Below are positions 13,748-20,475 of a stretch of 20,475 nucleotides of DNA, in pieces. The position numbers and the translations under genes are program-made. The notes beneath the pieces are model-generated. The model saw only the letters and a list, made by a program, of their open reading frames with translations, did no database searches and had not been told where the DNA came from. Numbering within the stretch: the stretch's first letter is position 1; every line of letters begins with the position of its first letter. Origin of the DNA: DASUMP01 sp036277635 (GTDB lineage Bacteria > Actinomycetota > Acidimicrobiia > IMCC26256 > PALSA-610); the NCBI GenBank assembly GCA_036277635.1, contig DASUMP010000039.1:1-20475 (forward strand), in the 5' to 3' direction.

Positions 13748-14275
13748 GTGCCCAACGGCGGCGAGTCGGCCCTCCTCGTGGAGGTGCCCGAAGCCGAGGC
13801 CCTGACCTCGGAGCTGCGGCTGCGCCACGACCCGGTCGCGGCGCGGGGGGTGCCCGCGCACGTGACGGTGCTGTTCCCGTTCTGCGGCCCGGAGCAGCTC
13901 GACGACCCGATGCTCGCGAGCGTGCGCGCGCTCGCCGCCGCGCACGCGCCGTTCGAGTTCTCGCTGGAACGGATCGAGGAGTTCCCCGGCACCGTGTGGC
14001 TCGCGCCCGAACCCGCGGCGCCGTTCCAGGCGCTCACGCTCGACGCGGCCGCACGCTTCCCCGACCATCCGCCGTACTCGGGGCTGTTCTCCGACATCGT
14101 GCCGCACCTCACGGTCGGCCACGCCGCGCCCGAGGCGATCCCGGAGCTGCGCGCCGAGGTGAAGCGCGCCGTCAACGGGTACCTCCCCCTCGCCGCCACC
14201 GCGCGCACGCTCGCGCTGTGGTCGCACGAAGGTGAGGAGTGGCGGCGGTTCGCCGCCTTCCCGCTCGGCGGCTGA
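13748..14275 (+). CDS. 2H phosphoesterase (2'-5' RNA ligase-like)
   Basis: A 175-residue protein with the two HxT motifs that define the 2H superfamily: AHVTVLFPF (His38, Thr40) and PHLTVGH (His120, Thr122), about 80 residues apart as expected. The fold also shows FSLERIEEFPGTVWLAPEP in the middle. Members act as 2',3'-cyclic phosphodiesterases or RNA ligases; the bacterial physiological role is mostly unknown. The GTG at 13748 was chosen because the conserved core begins soon after and a TATGCT box lies upstream. It lies 47 nt after the hotdog gene, so read-through from that operon is also possible. Its stop is 3 bp from the stop of the convergent ABC permease. Confidence 0.85.
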   Translation: MPNGGESALLVEVPEAEALTSELRLRHDPVAARGVPAHVTVLFPFCGPEQLDDPMLASVRALAAAHAPFEFSLERIEEFPGTVWLAPEPAAPFQALTLDAAARFPDHPPYSGLFSDIVPHLTVGHAAPEAIPELRAEVKRAVNGYLPLAATARTLALWSHEGEEWRRFAAFPLGG

Positions 14276-14278
14276 GCC

Positions 14279-15015
14279 TCAGCCGATGTCGCGCGCGACC
14301 GTGAGGCGGGTCGCGACGGCGCCGATCGCAACGGTGTACGCGGCCATCAGCAGCGCGCCGCCCCACATCGGCAGCAGCCCGCCGACGCCCGACGCGGCCT
14401 GCGCGGCGCCGCCGGGCAACCAGCGACCGACGCCCTGCCCGCCGATCAGCATGATCACGCCTTCACCGAACAGCGTCCACGCGAACGCGGTGACGAGCGC
14501 GGCGGCCTGACTGCGCACGAGGAGGCCCAGCGCGACACCGATCGCGCCCGCGAGTGCACCACCCACCACGACGCCGGTCGCGTCGCCGGCGACGGTGGCG
14601 TCGGCGAGATGGATCGACGCGCCGTCGAGCGCGCTCCACGACGTCGCGACCGCGAGCCCCACGACCACACCTGCGGCGCCGAGCACTGCGCCGGTCGTGG
14701 CCGCGACGAGCGCCTTGGCGACCACCACTGCTCGGCGGCGCGGTGTCGACAGGAACGTCTGGGTGATGGTGCCGTGCTGGAACTCGCCCGCGGCGGCGAG
14801 GATCCCGAGCACCAGCGCCACGAGCGGCACGACGTGCGAGCCGCGTGCGGCGTTCGCGAGGTTCGACGCGGTGCCGAGCGCAGCGTTGCCGTCGCGTCCG
14901 GCGAACCCCGCGGTCGCCGTCGCGAGGAACGCGGCCGCGCCCAACGCGCCGAGCGCGAGGCGGCGGTGCGTGCGGGTCGTGACCATCTTCAGGGTCTCGG
15001 CGTGGATCGACGCGT

Positions 15016-15019
<4 letters not shown>
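14279..15019 (-). CDS. ABC-2 type exporter permease
   Basis: A 246-residue integral membrane protein with about six hydrophobic segments. After a short N-terminal amphipathic stretch (ASIHAETLKMVTTRTHRRLAL) typical of ABC-2 permeases, it has GEFQHGTITQTFLSTPRRRAVVVAKALVA, a characteristic ABC-2 segment (E-x-x-x-GT-x-x-x-L). It pairs with the ATPase encoded just upstream, with the stop and start overlapping as ATGA, so the two are made together. The complex probably exports a drug, lipid or peptide; the substrate cannot be read from sequence. It is the last gene of the group and meets the 2H gene tail to tail. Confidence 0.88.
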
Positions 15020-15912
<893 letters not shown>

Positions 15913-15937
15913 CGTGGACTCCGTCGTCGTGGATCGC

Positions 15938-15949
15938 ACCGTCGACGGT
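15938..15949. promoter_or_regulatory. Perfect 12-bp palindrome upstream of the ABC operon
   Basis: ACCGTCGACGGT is its own reverse complement. It overlaps the TACCGT -10-like box of the ABC ATPase promoter region, 26 nt upstream of the ATG. It could be an operator; GC-rich palindromes also arise by chance. Confidence 0.45.
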
Positions 15950-16001
15950 ACGGACGATCACCGCGCGCGTCGTCGGCCCCACGTCTCGACTCCGCGCGCG
16001 C

Positions 16002-16023
16002 GTGTACGCCGCGTGGCGTACAC
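16002..16023. repeat. 9-bp perfect inverted repeat between response regulator and ABC genes
   Basis: GTGTACGCC, four bases, GGCGTACAC. It lies 8 bp past the response regulator stop and 90 bp upstream of the ABC ATPase. It may be a binding site for the NarL-type response regulator or the stem of a terminator; no U-tract follows on the minus strand, which favours a protein-binding site. Confidence 0.6.
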
Positions 16024-16031
16024 CGAGGGGA

Positions 16032-16691
16032 TCAGCTGCCGGGGGTGACGACGCCCGACTCGTAGGCGAGCACCACGAGCTGGGCGCGGTCGCGCGCACC
16101 GAGCTTGGTGAACAGCCGACCCACGTGCGTCTTCGCGGTGGCCGGGCTCATGTGGAGCGCAGCGCCGATCTCCGCGTTCGACAGCCCGCGTCCCACCGCC
16201 GCGAGCACCTCGCGCTCGCGTTCGGTGAGCGCGTCGAGCGCGACCGGCGGGGGCGGCGTGCCCTCGCGGGCCGCGAACACCTCGATGAGCCGGCGGGTGA
16301 TCCGGGGCGCGAGCAGCGACTCCCCCGCCGCGACCACGCGCACCGCGTGCACGATCTCTTCCGGCGGCGCGTCCTTCAACAAGAACCCGCTCGCCCCCGC
16401 CCGCAGCGCCTCGTACACGTACTCGTCGCCGTCGAACGTGGTGAGGATCAGGACCCGCACCGCCTCCAACGCAGCGTCGCCCGTGATCGCGCGTGTGGCG
16501 GCGATGCCGTCGAGGTGCGGCATGCGGATGTCCATCAGCAACACGTCGGGACGAGCCGCGTGCGCCAGCGCGATCGCCGCCTCGCCGTCGCCGGCCTCGC
16601 CCACGAGCTCGAGATCATCGGCGTGCGCGACCTGGGCCGCGAACCCGGCGCGCACCAGCGGCTGGTCGTCGGCGACCGCGACGCGGATCAC
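16032..16691 (-). CDS. Two-component response regulator, NarL/LuxR family
   Basis: A 219-residue protein. The receiver domain (about 1-120) has the acidic pair Asp8/Asp9, the phosphorylation site Asp54 in VLLMDIRMP, Thr84/Thr85 and Lys106 in FLLKDAP. The C-terminal LuxR helix-turn-helix (about 150-210) reads LTEREREVLAAVGRGLSNAEIGAALHMSPATAKTHVGRLFTKLGARDRAQ. It is the partner of the kinase encoded immediately upstream: the kinase stop overlaps this GTG start as GTGA, with GGAG eight bases upstream. By position it should regulate the ABC exporter genes just downstream. The inducing signal is unknown. Confidence 0.95.
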   Translation of the reverse strand: MIRVAVADDQPLVRAGFAAQVAHADDLELVGEAGDGEAAIALAHAARPDVLLMDIRMPHLDGIAATRAITGDAALEAVRVLILTTFDGDEYVYEALRAGASGFLLKDAPPEEIVHAVRVVAAGESLLAPRITRRLIEVFAAREGTPPPPVALDALTEREREVLAAVGRGLSNAEIGAALHMSPATAKTHVGRLFTKLGARDRAQLVVLAYESGVVTPGS

Positions 16692-17839
16692 GATCCGGAC
16701 TCCACCGGGAACGTCGCGCGCACCGCGAAGCCGACGTCGGCCCGCGGGCCGGCCATGAGCTCGCCGCCGTACATCGCCACCCGCTCGCGCATGCCGGCGA
16801 TGCCGTGACCTCCACGACCAGCGCTGGGAGGGCCCTTGCCGTCGTCGACCACTTCCACCACGAGCCCGTCGGGTCCGTGCGCGACCGACACCGCGACGTG
16901 GCGCGCGCCGGCGTGCTTGCGCACGTTCGTGAGCGCCTCCTGCACGACACGGAACGCGGCCAGCTCGAGGCCCGCCGGGAGTCGTCGCGATCCGTCGACC
17001 CGCACGTCGACGCTCACGCCGTCGGCGACCGTCTCGGCCACGAGTCGATCGAGGTCGCCGAGACCCGGCGTCGGCGCCCACTCCTCTCCCGACGTGTCGT
17101 CGCGCAGCACACCGAGCAAGCGGCGCATCTCGTCGAGCGCGCCGCGCGTCTGCTCTTCGATCACTCGGAACGCAGCGCGTGCCTCGTCGGGGTTCGCGTC
17201 GAGCACGACGCGACCTGTGCCAGCCTGCACCGCGACCACGCTCATCGCGTGCGCCACCACGTCGTGCAGCTCGCGCGCGATGCGCAACCGCTCCTCCACC
17301 ACCGCTTGGCGCGCCAGCTCCGCCTGCGCCTGCTCGAGCGCGTCGGCGCGTGCCGCGTGCTCACGCGCCAGATCCCGCCGGCGCCGGGCACCGTCGCCCA
17401 CGACGGTCGCGGCCCCGAGCACCACCGCATTGCCCACGAGCGTGTCGAGTCCCGTCGTCGAGTCGACGATCGCGTCGGCGAGCAGCATCACGCCGATCGC
17501 CGCAACGAGCCCGACGATCCCGTCGCGCCGCGAGCGTTCGGCCGCGACCGTGTACACCGGGACGAGCACCGCCGGCCCGAGTCCGACGAGCGGCAGACCG
17601 GTCGCCGCGTAGACGAGGCCCGCGGCCAAGGAGACGCCGAGGACCATCCGCGGCGCGCGCCGCCGGTACGCGATCGGCAGCGTGTGCGCGAGCACCGCGA
17701 CGGTCGCGACGGTCGACGCACCGTCGTACCGCCCGCCCTCGTCGAAGCCCGCGACGATCGACAGGCCGACGAACGCGAGCGCACCCGCCAGCAGCGCGTC
17801 GCCCACCGGCGGCCACACCGACGCCCGCTCGTCCCGCAC
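16688..17839 (-). CDS. Sensor histidine kinase, NarL-associated (HisKA_3) type
   Basis: A 383-residue membrane protein. The N-terminal 150 residues have four to five hydrophobic helices with short loops and no large sensor domain, the intramembrane-sensing type. A coiled-coil linker (DLAREHAARADALEQAQAELARQ) leads to the phosphoacceptor His192 in ERLRIARELHDVVAHAMSVV. The ATP-binding domain has the N box around Asn305 (ALTNVRKHA), VVDDGKG (331-337) and GRGGHGIAGMRERV. The GTG at 17839 was chosen because TATCGT ends six bases upstream, suggesting a leaderless mRNA, and because it precedes the first helix closely. It forms an operon with the response regulator, probably controlling the ABC exporter. 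Confidence 0.93.
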   Translation of the reverse strand: MRDERASVWPPVGDALLAGALAFVGLSIVAGFDEGGRYDGASTVATVAVLAHTLPIAYRRRAPRMVLGVSLAAGLVYAATGLPLVGLGPAVLVPVYTVAAERSRRDGIVGLVAAIGVMLLADAIVDSTTGLDTLVGNAVVLGAATVVGDGARRRRDLAREHAARADALEQAQAELARQAVVEERLRIARELHDVVAHAMSVVAVQAGTGRVVLDANPDEARAAFRVIEEQTRGALDEMRRLLGVLRDDTSGEEWAPTPGLGDLDRLVAETVADGVSVDVRVDGSRRLPAGLELAAFRVVQEALTNVRKHAGARHVAVSVAHGPDGLVVEVVDDGKGPPSAGRGGHGIAGMRERVAMYGGELMAGPRADVGFAVRATFPVESGS

Positions 17840-17845
17840 CGCCCG

Positions 17846-17851
17846 ACGATA
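17846..17851 (-). promoter_or_regulatory. -10 box for the leaderless histidine kinase gene
   Basis: On the minus strand TATCGT ends 6 nt before the GTG at 17839. No clear -35 is seen. Confidence 0.5.
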
Positions 17852-17901
17852 AACCGCACGCGCCGGCCGACCCGACCAGCCGATCGTGCAAGGCTGCGCG
17901 G

Positions 17902-18294
17902 ATGCGTCGTCCGTCGGCCACCGCCCGCACTCTCGCCACCGTCGCCGGTGCGATCCGCTGCACGTCGGGGATCTCGTTCCTCGTCGCACCCGAAGCCGCG
18001 AACCGGCTGTGGGGCGACGACGCCGAGCCCGACACCACGGCGAGCCTGCTGCTGCGTTCGATGGGCTACCGCGACGCGCTCGTCGGCGCGCTGCTCCTCA
18101 ACAGCGGCCTGCGCGGCTCCCCGACGACCGCGGGTTGGTTCCTCGCCTCCGCGGGTGCCGACGCCGCCGACCTGTTGGGTGGGATCGCGAACCACCACCG
18201 CATGACCGAGCGGGCCCGGCGCATCGGGCTCGGCGGCGCGATCGTCGGCATCGGCGTGGGAGTCGTCGGCGCCGCGCTCGCCGGCCGCCGCTGA
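17902..18294 (+). CDS. Small membrane protein, DUF4267-like
   Basis: A 130-residue protein. It has hydrophobic segments at about 10-30, 55-70, 77-95 and 108-127, with SMGYRDALVGALLLNSGLRG and GWFLASAGADAADLLGGIANHHRM. This pattern recalls small actinobacterial membrane proteins of the DUF4267 kind, but the assignment rests on memory of the pattern only. The ATG at 17902 has AAGG eight bases upstream. The gene diverges from the histidine kinase across 62 bp and meets the 138-residue membrane protein gene tail to tail with a 7-bp gap. The function is unknown. Confidence 0.72.
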   Translation: MRRPSATARTLATVAGAIRCTSGISFLVAPEAANRLWGDDAEPDTTASLLLRSMGYRDALVGALLLNSGLRGSPTTAGWFLASAGADAADLLGGIANHHRMTERARRIGLGGAIVGIGVGVVGAALAGRR

Positions 18295-18315
18295 GCGCCA
18301 CTCAGGCGCCGCTCA
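18292..18315. terminator. Possible bidirectional terminator between convergent genes
   Basis: TGAGCG (18292-18297) pairs with CGCTCA (18310-18315), with GCGCC/GGCGC as an alternative inner stem. Both stop codons of the flanking convergent genes fall inside. There is no U-tract on either side. Confidence 0.3.
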
Positions 18316-18718
18316 CCGACCAGATGCGGTGACGGCCGACCACGACGATCGCAACCGCGAGCGCGATCGGCACACCGAGCGCGACCGCGAACAGCCACCG
18401 ACGCGCGGTCGACCACGCGCGACCGCTCGTGATCACCCACGGCACCGACGCGAGGAGGCCAGCAACGCCCACCAACACGGCAACCACCGTCACGCGCGTG
18501 CGCAGCTCGTCGGTGCAGCTCATCGCGTTGAGGTTGTCGGTGCGCGTCAGCCCCCACACCGAACCGCAGCTGACCGGTTGCCCGGTGACTCCGAACGTGC
18601 CCGAGAACTCGTGCGCCCCGAGCCACGCCGCAAGTGCGAGCAACAGGATCGCTCCGGCGAGCAGCGCCGCGCGCACCGGACGTGACCGCTCCCCCGTCGT
18701 CACGACCCCCGCGGTCAC
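18302..18718 (-). CDS. Small three-helix membrane protein, unknown function
   Basis: A 138-residue protein that I do not recognise. Membrane helices lie at about 16-35, 76-96 and 108-127. The loop between the first two (about 36-75) holds Cys51 and Cys68, which could form a disulphide on the outside. The GTG at 18718 overlaps the stop of the upstream gene as GTGA, and a TACAGT box also ends six bases before it. It could therefore be translated both from the padR operon message and from its own leaderless message. Third gene of the padR group. Confidence 0.68.
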   Translation of the reverse strand: MTAGVVTTGERSRPVRAALLAGAILLLALAAWLGAHEFSGTFGVTGQPVSCGSVWGLTRTDNLNAMSCTDELRTRVTVVAVLVGVAGLLASVPWVITSGRAWSTARRWLFAVALGVPIALAVAIVVVGRHRIWSVSGA

Positions 18719-19317
18719 GCCGCGACTGTACGACCTGGCGTCATCGGTTGTCGCGGCGTGCGGAGTCCGGCGACGAGCGTCCCGACCGCGCCGAGCAGTG
18801 TCGCGAAGAAGAACGCGTTGTACGCCACGAGCTTGCCGCCGTGCCACTGCTCGTCGCCGGACAGCTCGACGAACATCGCGGCGCTCCCGACGATGCACAG
18901 CCCGAAGAGCGACGCGGCGAGGCGCAGCAGGCGACGGCGCCGATCCGGGTCGGGCTCACGAACCGCGCGAGCGAGCCGGCTCCGCTGTGACACCGCGATC
19001 GCGATCGCGAGCACGAGCAGGAGCAGGGCCACGCCGGGGTACACGCCGGTGAGGTAGCTCAGGACCGCACCCAGGGTGAGCGCGGCGATCGTGAGCTGCA
19101 AGGCGAAGGTGGTGGTCGCCGAGGTCATGATGGTCTCCAGTCGGTAACGCGGAACGGTGACGGACAGGTCGACGGCGGTGCGCCCCCACGCGCGCGCGGC
19201 GCCGTCGCGCGCCAAGAGGTCGCAGAAGGCCTGCACGAGGTCGTCGCGGTACTCGCGACGGAACCCGCTCGGGTAGAGCCGCACGAGGGCGCGATAGGTG
19301 CGCGCGTGACCGGTCAC
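18715..19317 (-). CDS. PadR-associated membrane protein
   Basis: A 200-residue protein. The N-terminal 60 residues (YRALVRLYPSGFRREYRDDLVQAFCDLLARDG, then WGRTAVDLSVTVPRYRLETIM) match a cytoplasmic domain common in actinobacterial and acidobacterial proteins encoded beside PadR regulators, where it often precedes permease-like membrane segments. Four helices follow at about 71-90, 94-110, 132-150 and 165-185, with no ABC or peptidase motif. The GTG at 19317 lies one base after the padR stop, so the genes are translationally coupled. Function unknown; a PadR-controlled envelope role is an inference. Confidence 0.78.
   Translation of the reverse strand: MTGHARTYRALVRLYPSGFRREYRDDLVQAFCDLLARDGAARAWGRTAVDLSVTVPRYRLETIMTSATTTFALQLTIAALTLGAVLSYLTGVYPGVALLLLVLAIAIAVSQRSRLARAVREPDPDRRRRLLRLAASLFGLCIVGSAAMFVELSGDEQWHGGKLVAYNAFFFATLLGAVGTLVAGLRTPRQPMTPGRTVAA
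18725..18730 (-). promoter_or_regulatory. Possible internal -10 box before the 138-residue gene
   Basis: On the minus strand TACAGT ends 6 nt before the GTG at 18718, inside the end of the upstream coding region. It could allow a separate leaderless transcript. Confidence 0.35.
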
Positions 19318-19318
19318 G

Positions 19319-19663
19319 TCAACTCAGACGAGGCCGGAGGTTCGAGCGGGTGACGCGCACCAGCGCGGCCAAGCGATCCGCTTCGGCGAGGCACACCTTC
19401 TGACCCAGCGCGGTGAGCCGGTAGTAGCGCCGGCGCTGGTCGTCGTCGCGCGCCGGTCGGCGCGCGAGCTCCTCGGCCAACCCGGCGTCGACCAGGCGCT
19501 TCAGCGTGCCGTACAGCGTCGCCGGCCCCATCTTCACGACGCCGCCCGACGACTCCTCGACCGCCTGCATGATCGCGTAGCCGTGCAGATCACCGTCGGT
19601 GAGCGCCACCAGCACATGGAACTGTGCCGGCGCCAACGGAAGGAACGAATCGGGCGACTCCAT
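19319..19663 (-). CDS. PadR-family transcriptional regulator
   Basis: A 114-residue protein of the short PadR type. The winged helix covers about residues 10-85: FHVLVALTDGDLHGYAIMQAVEESSGGVVKMGPATLYGTLKRLVDAGLAEEL and then RRRYYRLTALGQKV, the hallmark PadR motifs. A short C-terminal helix serves for dimerisation. It is expected to repress its own operon. The ATG at 19663 lies six bases after a near-consensus -10 (TATAGT) in a promoter completely covered by a 25-bp palindrome, so it is probably leaderless and autorepressed. It heads a three-gene operon with two membrane proteins. Confidence 0.95.
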   Translation of the reverse strand: MESPDSFLPLAPAQFHVLVALTDGDLHGYAIMQAVEESSGGVVKMGPATLYGTLKRLVDAGLAEELARRPARDDDQRRRYYRLTALGQKVCLAEADRLAALVRVTRSNLRPRLS

Positions 19664-19668
19664 GCCGT

Positions 19669-19693
19669 CACTATATCGAGACTCGATATAGTG
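19669..19693. promoter_or_regulatory. 25-bp perfect palindromic operator of padR
   Basis: CACTATATCGAG, one base, CTCGATATAGTG: both 12-bp arms match perfectly. It covers the -10, the whole spacer and the edge of the -35 of the padR promoter. AT-rich palindromes of this size are typical for PadR repressors, and the AT content is strikingly unlike the surroundings. Confidence 0.85.
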
Positions 19694-19697
19694 TCAA
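19670..19697 (-). promoter_or_regulatory. Promoter of the padR operon, leaderless
   Basis: On the minus strand: TTGACA (19697-19692, perfect -35 consensus), a 16-nt spacer, TATAGT (19675-19670), then 6 nt to the ATG at 19663. It is the best promoter in the window. Confidence 0.85.
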
Positions 19698-19935
19698 GCG
19701 ATAGAGCGGATTCGCGATCGACGGTGATCTGCTGCAGCGCCATCGCGCCGCCGAAAGGATCCGCGGGCGCGAGGTTCCACGCCACCCAGCACCGCGGGCG
19801 CCGCGATGAGCCGTTGCCGACCGTTCGGCCGACGTGACCAGTCCGCCCTCATCGGTGAGTTGACGAGGGCCGTGTCGCCCGGCGACGCTCTGCGTTGCCC
19901 ACGGGAAGTGGGTTCGACAACAGGAGGACGGCTTC
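19698..19935 (+). other. Non-coding region before the secreted protein gene
   Basis: No credible gene is seen here. It holds a weak possible -35 (TTGACG, 19860-19865), a 10-bp direct repeat CCGCGGGCGC at 19761-19770 and 19792-19801, and a small hairpin (CCCAC 19898-19902 with GTGGG 19908-19912) about 10 nt before the ribosome binding site. I could not match it to a known riboswitch. Confidence 0.5.
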
Positions 19936-20262
19936 ATGAGGAAGCTTCTGGGGGTTGCAATCAGCTCGGCGTTGCTGGTCGTCGCGATGAGCGCACCCGC
20001 GTTCGCCGGCGAGATCACCGGGAAGGGCAAGCCCACGCCGGTGAAGGGACACATCGCGGCGTCGATCTGCTCGTTCTCGGGGTTGAACGACGATCCGAAC
20101 GAACCCGGCGACTTCAACGGCGGCCAGGTCCAGTCGTTCGGCGACATCGTCCAGGAGGCGATCGGTCTCTACGGCGACGGCAAGGGCGCATCGTCGCTCA
20201 CGCCGATCATCACCGGCGACGGTCCCGGCGTGAACTGCCGCGGCGGCGGTCCCGAGGAATAG
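19936..20262 (+). CDS. Small secreted protein, unknown function
   Basis: A 108-residue protein with a clear Sec signal peptide: basic MRKLL, a hydrophobic core (GVAISSALLVVAMSA) and a cleavage site at PAFA-GE, about residue 24. The mature part of about 84 residues has SICSFSGLNDDPNEPG and GDGPGVNCRGGG; the two Cys may form a disulphide. Similar SICSFSGLND-type small exported proteins occur in actinobacteria, as far as I recall, with no known function. The ATG at 19936 has a consensus ribosome binding site (AGGAGG, 19922-19927), so high expression is plausible. It stands alone and ends in a strong hairpin terminator. Confidence 0.85.
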   Translation: MRKLLGVAISSALLVVAMSAPAFAGEITGKGKPTPVKGHIAASICSFSGLNDDPNEPGDFNGGQVQSFGDIVQEAIGLYGDGKGASSLTPIITGDGPGVNCRGGGPEE

Positions 20263-20263
20263 C

Positions 20264-20287
20264 CGCACCTCCCTACGGGGTGGTGCG
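20264..20287 (+). terminator. Weaker hairpin directly after the secreted protein gene
   Basis: CGCACC (20264-20269) pairs with GGTGCG (20282-20287), with an inner CCC/GGG after a mismatch. It starts one base after the stop codon and may help protect or end the message together with the stronger hairpin downstream. Confidence 0.35.
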
Positions 20288-20301
20288 ATCCACTCGCGCA
20301 C

Positions 20302-20329
20302 GACAGCCGCCCCTTCGGGGGCGGCTGTC
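20302..20329 (+). terminator. Strong stem-loop terminator with TTCG loop
   Basis: GACAGCCGCCCC, TTCG, GGGGCGGCTGTC: a perfect 12-bp stem with a stable UUCG tetraloop, 39 nt after the secreted protein stop. The following sequence is not U-rich, as is common in high-GC actinobacteria. It separates the gene from the VOC gene beginning at 20351. Confidence 0.8.
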
Positions 20330-20350
20330 TCGCCCGATCGAGGAACGCGC

Positions 20351-20475
20351 ATGCTCAGCGAATCCCCGGTGTTCCCGGTCTTGCTCTCCACCGACATGGA
20401 AGCGAGCCGGACGTTCTACGGCCAGACGCTCGGACTCGAGCTCGCGAGCGAGTACCGCGTCGGCGATGAGGTCGA
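20351..20475 (+). CDS. VOC/glyoxalase-fold protein, N-terminal part
   Basis: The gene runs off the window; 41 residues are visible. LSESPVFPVLLSTDMEASRTFYGQTLGLELASEYRVGDEV matches the start of the vicinal-oxygen-chelate (glyoxalase/bleomycin-resistance) fold, where a strand is followed by D-x-x-A/E-S-x-x-FY-x-x-x-LG. The start ATG at 20351 has GAGGA six bases upstream. Enzyme type and metal ligands cannot be judged from this piece. Confidence 0.75.
   Translation, partial: MLSESPVFPVLLSTDMEASRTFYGQTLGLELASEYRVGDEV

Noticed and set aside
15937..15939. GTG at 15939 as start of the ABC ATPase, with TACCGT five bases upstream
   Set aside because: The ATG at 15912 has a proper ribosome binding site and fits the family N-terminus; kept as an alternative only.
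19698..19935. Possible riboswitch (for example a cyclic-di-AMP type) before the secreted protein
   Set aside because: I could not place the conserved core elements; only a weak hairpin and a short repeat are visible.

Overview
The window is a very GC-rich, gene-dense piece of a bacterial chromosome. DUF3040 and PadR proteins, a NarL/LuxR two-component system next to an ABC-2 exporter, frequent GTG starts and many apparently leaderless starts point to an actinobacterium (Actinomycetota), possibly of the class Acidimicrobiia. The class is an inference; there is no rRNA or other phylogenetic marker here. I see no tRNA, rRNA, CRISPR array, insertion sequence, phage gene or integration site. No gene-free stretch exceeds 300 bp.

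Layout. 1-751 (+) is the 3' end of a membrane transglutaminase-like protein. 732-1555 (-) is a DUF3040 membrane protein followed by a MerR-type regulator. 1679-4487 (-) is a tightly overlapping operon: NUDIX hydrolase, DNA polymerase IV, Gfo/Idh/MocA oxidoreductase. 4554-4940 (+) is a small membrane protein. 4904-7575 (-) is a phosphofructokinase with pyrophosphate-type residues, an acyl-CoA thioesterase II and a PIG-L deacetylase. 7687-9557 (+) is a small PH-like protein coupled to glycerol kinase. 9585-10532 (-) is a 61-residue protein with a strong ribosome binding site, then a PlsC-like acyltransferase. 10689-11285 (+) is a TetR regulator with a perfect palindromic operator. 11269-12444 (-) is an AlaC-like aminotransferase. 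12542-14275 (+) is a HAD hydrolase, a hotdog thioesterase and a 2H phosphoesterase. 14279-17839 (-) is a histidine kinase, response regulator, ABC ATPase and ABC-2 permease. 17902-18294 (+) is a small membrane protein. 18302-19663 (-) is a PadR regulator with two membrane proteins. 19936-20262 (+) is a small secreted protein ending in a strong hairpin. 20351 to the end (+) is the start of a VOC/glyoxalase-fold protein.

How it works together. Glycerol kinase, the PlsC-like acyltransferase, two thioesterases and a TetR regulator suggest a local cluster for glycerolipid and acyl-CoA metabolism, with the phosphofructokinase feeding central carbon flow. The histidine kinase/response regulator and ABC exporter look like a signal-responsive efflux module. 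PadR with its two membrane proteins looks like a separate, self-regulated envelope module.

The most striking features are regulatory. A 25-bp perfect palindrome lies exactly between and across the -35 and -10 boxes of padR. A perfect palindrome overlaps the -35 of the tetR-like gene. Two inverted repeats sit upstream of the ABC operon. At least eight genes have a TANNNT box 5 to 7 nt before the start codon, the signature of leaderless mRNAs. I found no convincing undescribed defence or mobile system.
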